From Plakobranchus ocellatus (taxonomy: Eukaryota > Mollusca > Gastropoda > Plakobranchidae): a stretch of DNA of 37,695 nt. The stretch is from contig BLXT01003738.1 of assembly GCA_019648995.1 (NCBI GenBank), forward strand, positions 1,407,042 through 1,444,736, given 5' to 3'. The position numbers and the translations under genes are program-made. The notes beneath the pieces are model-generated. The model did no database searches. It was given only the letters and a program-made list of their open reading frames with translations, and was not told where the DNA came from. This document shows positions 1-11,600 of this stretch, in pieces (positions within the stretch are counted from its first letter, which is position 1; every line of letters starts with the position of its first letter).

Positions 1-10
1 CCCCTTCCTA

Positions 11-29
11 CCACCACCACCACCACCAC
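11..29. repeat. (CCA)n trinucleotide repeat
   Basis: Six CCA units lie at the left edge, inside the intron that follows glutamate dehydrogenase exon 2 on the minus strand. It is a simple microsatellite with no visible function. Confidence 0.85.
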
Positions 30-58
30 TAAAAGAAGGAAGATATACAAAATCCTAC

Positions 59-259
59 CTATAAATCCCTTTTTGGCCAGCTCCACCGTGAATCTCCTTG
101 TGATCTTCTCTAGCTCAGTGAGGGAATATTCGGAGGGATTGATTTTCAGACCAGCTTTGGCTCCACCAAAGGGAACATCCACCACCGCACACTTGTATGT
201 CATCAGGGCGGCCAGGGCTTTCACTTCATCCAGGTTTACATCCAGACTGTAACGTATAC
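59..259 (-). CDS. GLUD1: Glutamate dehydrogenase, mitochondrial: coding exon 2 (gene continues off the left edge)
   Basis: Second coding exon of the hexameric NAD(P)-dependent glutamate dehydrogenase begun at 1193-1562. It is bounded by an acceptor ending TTAAG at 260 and a donor GTAGG from 58, and is 201 nt, phase 1 to phase 1. Translation begins [19 protein letters not shown] and reaches LAKKGFIG. It contains MTYKC and PFGGAKAG, which hold the lysines equivalent to mammalian mature K114 and catalytic K126 (family knowledge). The enzyme oxidatively deaminates glutamate to 2-oxoglutarate and ammonia in the mitochondrial matrix. The catalytic aspartate, the Rossmann NAD(P) domain and any antenna lie outside the window, so only about 190 codons of an expected 500-560 are visible. 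Near-identity to the animal family makes the assignment secure. Confidence 0.96.
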
Positions 260-1192
260 CTTAACAAACACATACAAAGAAACCTCAAATGAATTGCATA
301 TGTTGGGTTTTTTTTAATAATAATAGAGCCTGAGACTGTGATGGCTTCAAAAATTATTAACTGTTAGAAGACAGTGATTGTTTCTACATTTTTTGCAGTT
401 TTCCTTTTTAACTATTTACTGATTATTATAACTATCAAAGGGTAAGATAAAAAAAAAAATTGTATATCATTGTAAATATAAAAAAGTGCACAATATTGCA
501 CAAAAATTGCTGCCTTATTATGAGTATTGTACTATATAAATGAACAGTTGCCAAAACATGGAGCCCAAAATTATTTCGCTTTTTTTTTAAACTAAGTTTT
601 GATAAAAAGAACCACCAATTACAGAGTGAAAACAGTCAATTGAGCACCAACCAGGTATAATTCATAAATTAGATATTGGCTGTAGATCCAGGTGAAAAGG
701 TTGGTCTGTTTCTCCTTACTTTGTGGTGAATGAACTTTAAGTGTTCGTCGGTGACCACTTTTATAGTGATTTCGCCATCATAGTTATGTTCAATAGTTAT
801 TTGGTTGATTTACACATCAAGGATACATCCAAAACTCCATTTTTTTTTTTTTTTTTTTTTTTTGAGTTTTACTTTTTATGCCATTACACTCACAAACTCA
901 AGGTTTATGCATTCGTGAATTTAAGTTTTTCAAATGGGGCTTATTGAAAATCTTTTTAATATAACAATGACCAAACCCTCACACTGATTTACCAAAAAAA
1001 TTTCCACTATAATGAAAAGAGAAAGAAAATACAATGAAATCTGCTCTGTTGTTTACACAATCAAGTTTTAGATATTGCATGTTTAATTTTAATGCTTCCT
1101 TTGAATAATTTTTTTTAATAAAATTGTTTCATTCTTCAGGGGACAAAAAGAATACCTAGCAATAATATAACTTCAAGAGACAGGATGCTTAC
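260..1192 (-). other. Intron between glutamate dehydrogenase exons 2 and 1
   Basis: A GT-AG intron of 933 bp, with donor GTAAG at 1192 and acceptor at 261-260. It is AT-rich and carries a 24-T run at 840-863 (an A run on the transcribed strand). I see no gene or mobile element in it. Confidence 0.88.
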
Positions 1193-1562
1193 CTCCTTTG
1201 CAAGGTGTTCTGTGTTGATTGTGCTGAGCCCTGTACCCCTCAATCATTTCATAGTTTCCATTGTCACGCTTGATGGGAAAAGATAGAGCTATCACACTGT
1301 TGCAGGGTTTCATAACTCTCATGTAGCCATTCACAACTTCTCGTTTCTCATCCACAGTCAGATTTCTTCCCCGCACCTTGTTTATGAGTTTGTCCTCAAG
1401 CAGTGATGAGGATTTGTCAAAGAAAAGTTCTACTTGCTCAAAAAAACTGGGCTCATCGTTAGCTTCTGAACTGTAAGGCCGAAAAGATAAAGAAGCTGCA
1501 GCGTGTTTGGAGTGAGCTAAAGCTCCTCCCCTCTGTATACACTGCGGTACACTTCTCAACAT
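1193..1562 (-). CDS. GLUD1: Glutamate dehydrogenase, mitochondrial: first coding exon with targeting presequence
   Basis: The ATG at 1562-1560 starts MLRSVPQCIQRGG. An in-frame stop (TAG, 1580-1578) lies upstream with no earlier ATG, so this start is firm. Residues 1-30 are rich in Arg, Ser and Ala with almost no acidic residues, as in a matrix-targeting peptide. They end in RPY-SS, an R-3 type cleavage motif after Tyr30. The mature part begins SSEANDEPSFFEQVE and runs through SFPIKRDNGNYEMIEGYRAQ to HRTPCKGG, which holds the glutamate-binding lysine (mammalian K90 by family knowledge). The donor is GGAG|GTAAGC at 1193/1192, and the split Gly codon is completed by the exon at 59-259. The whole presequence and the start of the catalytic domain lie in this exon. 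Confidence 0.96.
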
Positions 1563-1606
1563 GATGTATACTATCAACTATATGCCTTGTTTGCTTGTTG
1601 TCAGTT
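1563..1606 (-). other. Probable glutamate dehydrogenase 5' UTR with upstream splice acceptor
   Basis: Upstream of the ATG the minus strand reads CTTCATCCACAG then AACTGACAAC, a good pyrimidine-AG acceptor at 1609-1607 with TAATTAAT branch-like sequence before it. If used, exon 1 spans 1193-1606, with a 44-nt UTR joined to a non-coding exon further right. A promoter directly upstream would be the alternative; no TATA box stands out against the AT-rich background. Confidence 0.5.
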
Positions 1607-2662
1607 CTGTGGATGAAGATTAATTATTACATTATTTAAAACTCAATTACATCGCATGGTCTGCTGTTTGCAATCAAAGCTTGAGAAAATAAAAAAGAAA
1701 TCATAAATGCAATTATTTGCTGAACCTATTTCAATTTATATTTATGTAAATGTATTACAAAAGGAATGTGATACCTGGAATCGCTGGGGACAATATTAAA
1801 AAAGCAAGGGATGAAACAACTGTATTAAAAAATAAATCAAACACCTAAATTAATAATAATAGAGATCACTTTATTTACCACTGACAAGCGTAAACTAGAT
1901 CATTTCATGAATAAAAGAAAAATACTGGAGACCAACATGACTCCTGACATATTAATAGAGGGAAGAAGTGGGAGAGGAAAACAATGGAAGATAAGACTTC
2001 TGATATTAAAGGGCATCACTTGATTGACCATGAAAATGACCATAAGCCAAACTACCTAAAAAAATTTTTTTGAAATTTCTTTTATAAGTCTATTTTTGCT
2101 CAGAACCACCACATTTGTCACAAAATAAACAAGTAAGACTTAAAAATCATTTTTCAGACAATGAAATGGCATGAGTTAAGAGATGACACAAATTAGAAGC
2201 GGTTACTACTCATTCCAGCTCGTATGACTTGATATTGTGGAGTTTTAGCGATATTGATATTTTTTTTATCTAGGCAGGCATTCACCTTCTAATCTTTGAA
2301 ATCTCTTTTTTTTTTGCCAATGAAAATATCCGTTAGACATTTAATTTGCCCACATCACATACACAGTGAATCCTTGATCAAAGATTACACCTGTTCAGGT
2401 TGAATTTACTTTGTGTTACCTTTATTTGACATACACATTAAACTCTCCATTGCTTAGACACCTTATCTAAAATTATAAAGCGTTGAATAGATGCTCCTGT
2501 TGGTTAAAAACCTTAAAACTAGATTAAATATAACTGTTCTTGATATTTGAATTTTCTCAAATGATATCATACTTGGACAGTATGTTGTAAAACCACCACT
2601 GGTGATAATATTCACAGCAGAATCTCAACAGCAGATCAAATTTTCTAAACAGCCTTCAAAAA

Positions 2663-2664
<2 letters not shown>
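1607..2664. other. AT-rich non-coding DNA upstream of glutamate dehydrogenase coding exon 1
   Basis: About 1.05 kb without a convincing ORF, RNA gene or repeat. Short A and T runs only. It is probably 5' intron or promoter-distal DNA of the glutamate dehydrogenase gene. Confidence 0.6.

Positions 2665-2743
<79 letters not shown>
2665..2743. repeat. (AT)n microsatellite
   Basis: A pure, uninterrupted AT dinucleotide run of about 79 bp. It yields spurious Ile-Tyr ORFs on both strands. Self-complementary and prone to slippage and cruciform extrusion. Confidence 0.95.
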
Positions 2744-2744
<1 letters not shown>

Positions 2745-3585
2745 CTCAAAGTTGGTTGATATTCAGTTTCTGCGATTTTTTTCTAACACAAAATATAAAG
2801 ATATGAACTTGAATGATATCAAGAAAGTTAAATTCTTTACATCATATCTCTAGATTCTAGGTCACAGTGAAATAGGTTAATGGTCTGTCTTTATTTTTTA
2901 AGATACCCCTTTTTAAATCTACTACTTTCACAACAGGAAAAGATACTTTTTAAAAAATCTATCTTCCATTACCTCAAAGTGAAATTATTTTTTTTTTATC
3001 TAATTTTCTATTCTCTTCACAATTTTTTTTATGCTGTGCTCATTCAAATACTTTAAAGCAATTTTCTTCTCTTTCCTTCTTTTTTTTTTTTATTAATAAA
3101 GTAATGTGAACTTTAAAAATTAAGTTGGTCTAGATTAGATAAGTTTACACATTCACTTAATATTAATTTAGAAACTAGTTGGTGCCTACCTATATAAGGA
3201 TAATATTTTGCAAAAATAATTGTTAATAACATACCATTATTTTGACTCCTGTAGTTACATTTTTTTAGCCAGCATGGTTTTCTACCTAGCTTATTCAACA
3301 TAATTTTATTTTTGCTTTTACATACATGTTTCTTTTCTTCTAACTACTGTTGAAATAAAAGTTTGGAACAAGAAATGCAAAATCTTTCTCGTCAAATGCT
3401 GGAAATCATTCTCGGGTGAGTTCTGTATATATATAACAATAAGCTGAAACTTTACATCCCACTTTGGTTGATGAAATGAAAACAATAGGAATGGTTATTC
3501 ACCTAAAAGAGGGGAGTTTACAGCTGCAGAGAAAATTCTCCACAATATGAAGCAAATGTGCTCAAAAGAAATTCCTTCCGATTTA
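2744..3585. other. AT-rich intergenic DNA, nothing recognised
   Basis: Stretch with many T runs (for example 3080-3091). Its longest ORFs lack codon bias or recognisable protein motifs. No RNA gene or mobile element seen. Confidence 0.6.
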
Positions 3586-3808
3586 GAGTCAAGATCTAGA
3601 TCTAGATCTAGCCTAGATAGATTTATATCGGTGTAGATCTAGAACTTTTCCTTTCTTTTTTTTTTTCGGAGAATCTAATCCAGATCTAGATCTATATCTA
3701 AAATCTAGGTCGTGGTCTACATCTAAATCTAGACTTGACCAGATTCAGATTCTACGTTGTTGTTCTAGAGTATAGATCTAGATCTAGATTAGATTCTAGA
3801 TCTAGACT
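3586..3808. repeat. Degenerate AGATCT/TCTAGA hexamer array
   Basis: Dense, partly degenerate tandem of the 6-bp unit AGATCT (permuted as TCTAGA or CTAGAT). It starts with clean copies at 3592-3610, breaks into variants such as ATCTAAATCTAGACTT, and returns to clean copies at 3774-3805. The unit is palindromic, so both strands read alike. A short outlier of the same unit lies at 3950-3969. Related copies occur at 16917-16965, 35882-35892 and 36779-36811. Confidence 0.85.
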
Positions 3809-4379
3809 TGGTACCCTAAACCTCCAGGTCCATTCTATTTTATATACGGAATATCAATATACACACTATTCTTCTTACCTGACAATCCAGACTGGACGTT
3901 AATAGCGATAATTGTGTCAGTTTATGACTGAGAGACAACTACTTAAAATAGATCTAGATCTAGACTCTAGTTCCTGTAACCTCTTGTATGTAGGGTGAGC
4001 CTAACTACTAGATATTATTCTTTCCTCAAGTTCAAGTCGACACCAGCAGACACGAATGCCAATGGGCAATGCAATCGTCCCAGCAGCCCTAAGCAAGAGT
4101 ACTCGACTATTATTCAAAGATTGATCACAAGAACTGCCTAGGAATTTTAGTAGGATCGATATTGAAAACCGTGATGAAATTACCTAAGGCCAGATCTTGT
4201 CTTAATATGAATAACATAGTTTCCAACTTTTTTTCACTTAAAATGCTTTTTTTGTTGTTGTTCTATTGTTTCTTAACATAACTTTTCTGACCTAGCGTGT
4301 TCTGTTTGTTTGGGTTTGTTTTTTTTTTCAACAGCGATTTTTTTCCTGCAAACACAAATAATATTCGACATTTCATTGT
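3809..4379. other. Intergenic DNA with a minor AGATCT outlier
   Basis: No gene found. It holds a short AGATCTAGATCTAGACTCTAG copy near 3950-3969 and several T runs. The 4030-4130 stretch is less AT-rich than its surroundings but has no sustained ORF. Confidence 0.55.
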
Positions 4380-4740
4380 AATCGACCGCTTCCACTTTTT
4401 TTCAGAGGTTGAACTGAGAGCCTACGATTGACCTTGACATGGCATTCAGGATTTTGGAGGTGTGCCCTTTTTATCCAATCAAATTGCAGATCAATGTCGG
4501 TTGAGTACGCGTTGTTTCAGGGGTGTGTCATTTTTATTATCTTTTCAAAGTCGACCTGACGTCATTTGCCTGGTGATTAGAAAAGGTCACGCTAAAAAAC
4601 AAACTCATAATGCCATTCGAACGTTAGGAAAATCGTTTAGCAATGCGAAGGCCGAGTTATTGGACCCTGAAGAGTGGGTTATTTTTGAAACTTCTGCCAC
4701 GCTTAATATGTTTTTTTTTTTTGGGTACCGGTACGTCCTG
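4380..4740 (-). promoter_or_regulatory. CpG-enriched patch with a palindromic CRE; candidate glutamate dehydrogenase promoter or 5' exon region
   Basis: This stretch has many more CpG dinucleotides than the flanking AT-rich DNA and contains TGACGTCA at 4557-4564, the full palindromic cAMP-response element bound by CREB/ATF bZIP factors. It lies about 3 kb upstream of the glutamate dehydrogenase start codon, on the side where a non-coding first exon is expected. The orientation is assumed from that context. No TATA box or transcription start can be assigned. The 93-codon plus-strand ORF at 4462-4743 has no recognisable motif. Confidence 0.35.
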
Positions 4741-5149
4741 TAAGCTCAGTAGGAAAAACAAAAGCGATGATTTTTATTAGAGATGGTAATTGTGAACCTG
4801 ATTTCATATCGAGACATAAGCATCATTAAATTGGAATGAAAGAATTGAAGGCCAGTAAGTTACTGGTAATGAAATTAATTGGCCATTGCATGTAACTACG
4901 GCTGTCATTCAAAAAAAAAAAAAAAGAAGAAAGAAGTAAAGAAAGAAAAGCTATATTGAAAACGGTGGTTAAAAAAGGTGGGGGGAAGCGCTTTAGTACA
5001 TAGAGAGCAGGAGAAAGATCTGGTCTCGATTTTAGGAAGTGAAACCAGGTCATTAATCAGATTGTCTCAAGCTTTAGGCCTAGTGGTGTTGCTGTAACCT
5101 GCTTAACTGATGCTTGTCAGTTTGATTTGGATTTGGGTTTTTGTATATA

Positions 5150-5297
5150 GGCCTAGCCAGTCCACAATAAGGTGATCTCAGGCTTTAAGGCCCTCCGTCA
5201 GGCCGGAGCGCCGATGGCGGGGCTCGAACCCGCGACAGAAGGGTCCCTGCAGATCTCAGGGCGGACTCACAAGCCGCTGTGCCACCGACGCCCCCCG
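5150..5297 (-). mobile_element. tRNA-derived SINE (fragment)
   Basis: On the minus strand a Pol III A box (TGGCACAGCGGC, 5284-5273) is followed by a B box (GGGTTCGAGCC, 5231-5221) at tRNA-like distance. The T arm (GCGGG/CCCGC around TTCGAGC) can fold. The seven bases before the A box cannot pair with those after the T arm, so no acceptor stem forms and there is no CCA-ready end. This is the pattern of a tRNA-related SINE head. The body probably continues to about 5150. The GC content is far above that of the surroundings. Exact ends and target-site duplications were not resolved. Confidence 0.7.
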
Positions 5298-5496
5298 TCA
5301 ATTTCATTTTAAAATCGAATTGTACAGTACCGGTAGCGGGATCATATTGCAGCTTTACAAGCTCAATAATTCAAAATTTCCAGTCAATTTTAATTTCTAG
5401 TAGAACACATACCTAGCAAGAATTGTTTTTTATATCATTGTGCTTGTTGGCGCTAGAGGTGTTCTTCTGTCTTTCCGCACTCGGGAGGAGGAATGG

Positions 5497-5546
5497 GGCA
5501 CGCACGCAGGCACGCAGGCACGCAGGCACGCACGCACGCACGCACG

Positions 5547-5609
<63 letters not shown>
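5497..5609. repeat. Compound microsatellite (GGCACGCA)n-(CGCA)n-(CA)n-(TA)n
   Basis: An ordered compound repeat: CGCAGGCA units, then CGCA units, then CA, then about 45 bp of TA. The gradient suggests stepwise slippage and CpG decay within one tract. ORFs across it on both strands encode only low-complexity Thr-His or Ile-Tyr peptides and are artefacts. Confidence 0.93.
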
Positions 5610-5611
<2 letters not shown>

Positions 5612-8600
5612 ATCGCCTCCCGCGTTAAAGTAGCATGAAAAAAGATTAACTCGTTTGAAGGGTTGGCTGTGGGATCACAGAGAGATACTAGATAGGCTTA
5701 CCTTTATCAGCAATTGCCCTGAAAAAGACACAGTTGTGTGAAATAACAGGGGAATAACTTGTAAAGCTGTTAGACAGTCACTAAACTTAGTATAGGAAAA
5801 TGATTGCCACATATTTATTATTATTGGGCTTCTTCTAGCTCCAATGGGATTTGAATGGAAAGCAGCCTATATGCAGTGGCATGACTTTTTATTTTATAAC
5901 CTTGTAAACCCATCTGTGGTACAATTTACTCTTTAATAAATATTATTGTACGAAATGCTAGTGTGTGACATTAAACAACAAGAGTTGATGCTAAAGGATG
6001 GAGATCGCACTAACTCACAGCTATACCTACTTAATAATGCAAAAATGAACGGTTTTTTTTTTTTTCATGAATGCCCACACCAGTCAGGATAGATATAGAG
6101 GGGAAAAATTTCTATTAGGTTAGCTTAACCTTAAAAAATAAATTAATAGGTTAGAATAAGCCAAATTCAAACTATTTTTTTTTAATTCCTTGTTGTTACG
6201 AGGTGAAGGTGGTGCATAGCATTTCCTCTTAAAATCCTGAAAGCCATTTTGTCATTGTTTGATCAGAAAACAGAATAATCAGAAGAACAAGCTGCATTTA
6301 TCAGCAAAAAAGCAAGCTTTATTGTTTTCTCAAAGTGATGCAAAAGCAAAAACAAAAAGACTGATGATTACAATGAACTGTGACGGAATGTTTATAAACA
6401 AAGAAAAAGTTTTGATTTTGATTGACACCGTTTCAGTTATTTGTGTTTTGTTCCAATGGCAAATTCGATAAATGTTTCATTCTTAGAGGAGAAAAAAACC
6501 CTCAGAATACATGGACTAGATCAAATATTTCGCTATCAATTACAGAGCATGTACATATACATATACATATACATATATGGGTACTTGATCCTGATAGTAC
6601 TATCATTAAGCTCTGATATCAATTCGGTTTTAGACATGTGCTCGTAGATAGTGCTTTGATTATACACAGGCTGTTTTTTAAAGCATCGCAGTTTTAAAAG
6701 AGGCCAGATTTTTTATTTTTAATTGAAAAACTGTGCAAAACAAAAAGTCGTTGCATCCGTCCAAGATAAATAAAAAAGAAAAAAAATAGTTGTAATTTAA
6801 AAGCTTTATAAGAATTCTTTAGAGTAAGCTTAAAAAAAATTATTTAATTATGATTTTACTTTCTTGCTAAATTAGACTGCTAGAAATAAAAATTTTTTTT
6901 AATTAAATCTTAACATTCAAAGTCCCTAGCTAAAACTTTTTTTTCTATTTCTCTTTGCTTGCATTTATATTTGCCCTAAAAAAATTTTTTTCACTCTTTT
7001 TTTCTAGGCACATCTACAAATATCTGCATAAAAATATTATGATCACTAGCAATAACACTTGAAATTCAGTTTTAAAACATTATTACATGTAAAACATCTT
7101 TACAAAAGTGAAAAATAGTATCAACAGACATTTTTTTTCAAGCTTTCTTGAATTAAATCCATGTTGAATGAGACCAGATATAAAGTTTGAGCGCAGGATG
7201 AAAGCTAAGAAAATCACAGGTTTGAAGAAACATTTATAAAATGTTCACATTATTGTTAAAGCAAATAAAAGGATGTGTCAAAAGATAAAAGTGTTATCAA
7301 AGCATTAGAAATTTAAAAACAAGTAGAGTATTAAGCTAGAGTGAATCGGTAGAAAACATATTTCATAAAATAGATTGTTCAGGTCGTCAAATGACTTATT
7401 TGGAGACCATAGTGAAAGATCAGTGGTCGATGAATTTAGCAAGTATTAAATGTGTGGCAACTTGAGAAACCTTTCATAACTCACCAGATATGCATGCTGT
7501 ATTGTTTTATTGCCTTAAGTTTTGTGTGTACACATATTCTGAAGTTTAAATTTTGTTAACATCTTAATTTCACCTGAAGTAATGAAACTCAAAAAGAAAC
7601 TCGTATTAAAGTTAATATCTAAACATGTACTTTTTTACTCAACATAGGCTAAATACAAAAATAATACTAGTTAGTTCTGATGAATTTTCCAAGATTGCCA
7701 CAAAAGCAATGTTCAAACATATATCTGTTAGTTACAGATTTTTTTTTACGCAAGTTGATGAAAAAGAAAAACAAAATAACAGACATAATCATCAAACTAA
7801 AAAGCATAGAATATATGCTAAGCAAAAAGAGAATAATTTGAGACTAAAATGAAAAATGTATGCTTATCAACATAACATAACATCAACGGTTCTTTCAAGA
7901 ACTCAATTCAAAAGATAAGAATCATTATATGCTTTAAGAAAACAACAATCAACTTAAAAATTGGAATAAACATGAAATAAAAAATAAAAACAAAAACAAA
8001 AGAATTTTTTTAAAAGTATTACTCCTTCATACATGGTCCTAACAATTTCAAACAGAATGGCATTGAATTATTTTTATTATCTTCATAAAAAAGTAAAACA
8101 AAAAACATTAACTTTTAGCTTAAACAGATCTAGGTAGTGAAAATAATTTATCAACAATTAGTTCAAAAATGTAATAATATCTGTTAAGTAACATAGCATA
8201 CTGGTTGCACTATCAGATGCTAAATTTGATTTTTGAAAAATTAATAAAAAACATAAATGACAGCACTCATTCCCGTCTCCACCAGAGAGTAAAAAAAAAA
8301 AAAAAAAAACCCACAAAGAAAAAATAACTTAGATCAGATACTGAAAATATCTTTTTAAAAGGGAAACTAAGAATAAAGCAGTGCAGAAAAGACATTTGTA
8401 AACAAATAAAGGCAGTCGCAAGAATTATCAGAAATTTGAATGTATAATATTGCCATATATCACTCACTCATACACACAGCAATTTGTTGACCCAAAAATA
8501 CACATAACAATAACATTGTTAATAAATGAACAGTTAATTTTAAAAAGGAAGGACACTCCATAATATAAATCAAACTGCATCGCTTCCAAAATAAAAAAAA

Positions 8601-11600
8601 AAAATGCATTAGCACTTGAAAAGCAATTGATTTTGATGACAACAGGAAACAAATCTAAAAAAGCAAAAATAAATTTAACATAAATGAACTGGTTTTGATG
8701 ATTTAGATTGAAATCTACTAAGTGGCCTTTTTTTTTAATCTGTCATTCTAAGCATAAAAAGAAAACCATTTTTTGCTATTGGTCAGTTATATTGATTACA
8801 AAAACCTGTTTAGCAAACTTTGTTTTTTTTTTCTTGACTTTGCACCTGAAAAATACCAAGAAATTTATATGGGTCATAAAAGAATTCAATAATGAATAAA
8901 AAAATATGATTACATTACAAAGCAAATCCAACTAATTAATGATTTTTTTTTCATGCTTCTTTCTTTTTTTTTTATTTTTATTCTATTTGGATCATTAAGA
9001 AGCAATTGCCAGCATGGTGAAGCTAATTTTACGATTTAAGGATGATTGATTGTCTGTGAGAGAATTTATTCATAAATTGGGACAATCATTATTTTACTCA
9101 GCTATACTTTCCACACCATCAAGTTGTGAGGACAGAACTTCCTACTTCCCTGTCCAGATGGCACTCAACACTGATTCCAAAAATATGCTTCTTATTTTGA
9201 TGGCAATTCTCTATTAGTCCTATTGTAATCTAATCCATTACAAGGCAGATAAAGTATAATCAAGAAATATATATACATGTACTAAAAACGTAATGAGAGT
9301 AAGTTTTAATATTAAAATAGGAATTATGTACAATGAATTGCCTCTGTACATTTTTCGTCTTATAAGACTGACTTTCATGATTTAATTGACACTGGTCTGT
9401 GTTATTGAAGAGTGTCCCTAAAAAAAAGTTAATAAGGATTTAGGATGAAAAACTCTTTGGAGCTCATCAGTAAGGGAGAATTTTGGTACAAGTGTGAACG
9501 GAAATGATAGAAAAGTGGACTGGTAATTAATGTATTGCTGATGGCTGAGCAATGACAGTTGACATTTTTTTTTCAACAGCTTATTATAAGTACCGGTATT
9601 ATAGATTCAGGTATTCGAATTTCAAATATTTTTAGCTAATAGGCAAATTTAAGCATAAAAAAATTAACAGACAATTTAGATTGCTCTTTGAATGAGAAAA
9701 AAGTATTGGTGTTCTAAGAAAGAAGAATCATATTAGTATGTTGAATCGAGTCATATCCTACTGAGACCCTGATAGGTGCTGTAATGTAATAATGTATGTA
9801 ACAGGACATGAAATTCTTCATCACTGTGCAATCAAAATAGCTGAAACATAAACTGCTCTGTATCAGTTTAAAATACATAAGCCTACATAGAAAGACAAGT
9901 GGCAAGATTGTAGACATATCATTTTCAAAAAGTGTAGTTTGTCCCAAAAACAGTATGGTATTTAAAATTTAAACTAAAACAATACAATGGATTTCTGCAG
10001 GTTTAAATACATTATAGTATCAGAAATGCATAACAAGGAGATAAAAATACAAAATGAATATCTTGAGAGTAAACCAATATCAGCTCCGATATTTTTCCAT
10101 TAGCTGTTACAAAATAATAAAAAAAAAAGAAGGTAGAACTACAGTAAAAAGTAAAACTAACTTTTTCAAATTTCTCTTCGTGATACCTAGTTAAGTACAT
10201 AGTTTGTCATAAAGCATTTAACTTGAGTTGAAGCATAGGGCTGACATGATCAGAATGAGAGTGAGAATGAAAAATGACCTCACTAGAATTGTATCTAACT
10301 GCAATGATAAAAAAAGTGACTTTTACGCAAAAACTTCATTTATATGGACATGTTGTTGTTTCTTAATGAAAACTGTCAAAAGATGACAGAAAATTAATTT
10401 TTGTTCAAATAAGGATGCTTAAAAATATGTCTATTTGAAACAACACACAATAAATACATGAACGACTTTAGTGTCGCTAATTTAACAAATCTCATAAAAT
10501 ATGTTTTAAAAATAAAATATTAAAAAATAGAATTTAAAAAAAAACATACCTAAAGACTTGATACTTAAAGATAAATTTATGTGATGTTGTTTTAAAAGGT
10601 TAGGTATGAGCTCTTTATAGATTTAACATGTACATGCAAAGTAATCACAGCAAATCAGCCACAAATCAGATTTTGTGCATTGTGAGTTAGAGGGGAATGA
10701 AGCATTAGCTAACAATGTACAGTTCTATGGAGAAAAAGACGTTATGTCTTGGACCCAGTTCTGACAAAAGATATAAAACTTTGAGGATTGTACTTTTATT
10801 AAATTTTTGTGTCGATATATTTATTATATTTTAAAATAAAACTAGTGCAAAAATATCCTCAGCGATTTATCATTGATTTGCTGTGGTTGCCTCACAAACA
10901 GCTTTGACCAATCAGAGGCTGGAAGCAGCAAGTTGAAAAACTAAAAAATAACCTGTATCCAGTCAGTTATCTAGGGATAATGCAAAGCAATCTTAGATTT
11001 AGGAAGGGATCCCACATGAAGGGGGCCGGGGAAATTTGCTTGTTTCTTTTGTCCCCAAAATCACCAAGCTGAGATCAGTGATTTCTTCACGTAGCTTGTA
11101 ATTCACAGGAGCAGTTTTTCAGGAATTAGCAGCCTTTGTCCAGAATGATCTCTCACAATCTTATCACAAAGTGTGATGTTGAGGCTTCTGTTTGGCACAT
11201 ATTACCTTAATTATAAATTCCCTTTTTATTGTGGGAAAATGTCATATTATGAAACAGAAATTTCATACATACTTGAGAAAAATTTCTGCAAAAGATACAA
11301 ATTATACCATTTAGCTTGCCAGTTTTTGGCATGTAAATAAATTTTGATGCAAAGCACAAATTTCTACTTTTTGCATATCGTGTGATAAGTAAAAAAATAC
11401 CATTTTTAGCACATATAACCTTTCCTCTAGTTTATTTTGACTAAAGAAATAAGTTTCATAATTAAAAAAGAAATAAAACAATGAAAAAAGGCAGACAGCA
11501 CAGGAGGAAAAATAAATACACATATGTGATTCACACTACCTCAGGCCAAAGCACTGTTCATTTGGTTCCATTTTTGTCCGCGTGTAAATCATTAATCAGT

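Noticed and set aside
1563-1577. Upstream start giving five extra residues (MIVYI) in glutamate dehydrogenase
   Set aside because: The codon at 1577 is TTG, not ATG, and a stop lies just upstream; the ATG at 1562 is the first AUG in frame.
2602-2853. ORF with a long Tyr-Ile repeat
   Set aside because: It is the translation of an (AT)n microsatellite; the flanks show no protein motif.
4462-4743. 93-codon plus-strand ORF
   Set aside because: No recognisable domain, ends in a T-run Phe tract, and lies in a patch better explained as regulatory or 5' exon DNA.
5205-5295. Functional tRNA gene on the minus strand
   Set aside because: A and B boxes and the T arm are present, but the 5' and 3' flanks cannot form a 7-bp acceptor stem; it fits a SINE head.
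5413-5638. Cys/Ala/Val-rich and Thr/His-rich ORFs on both strands
   Set aside because: All are translations of the compound microsatellite, overlapping in several frames.
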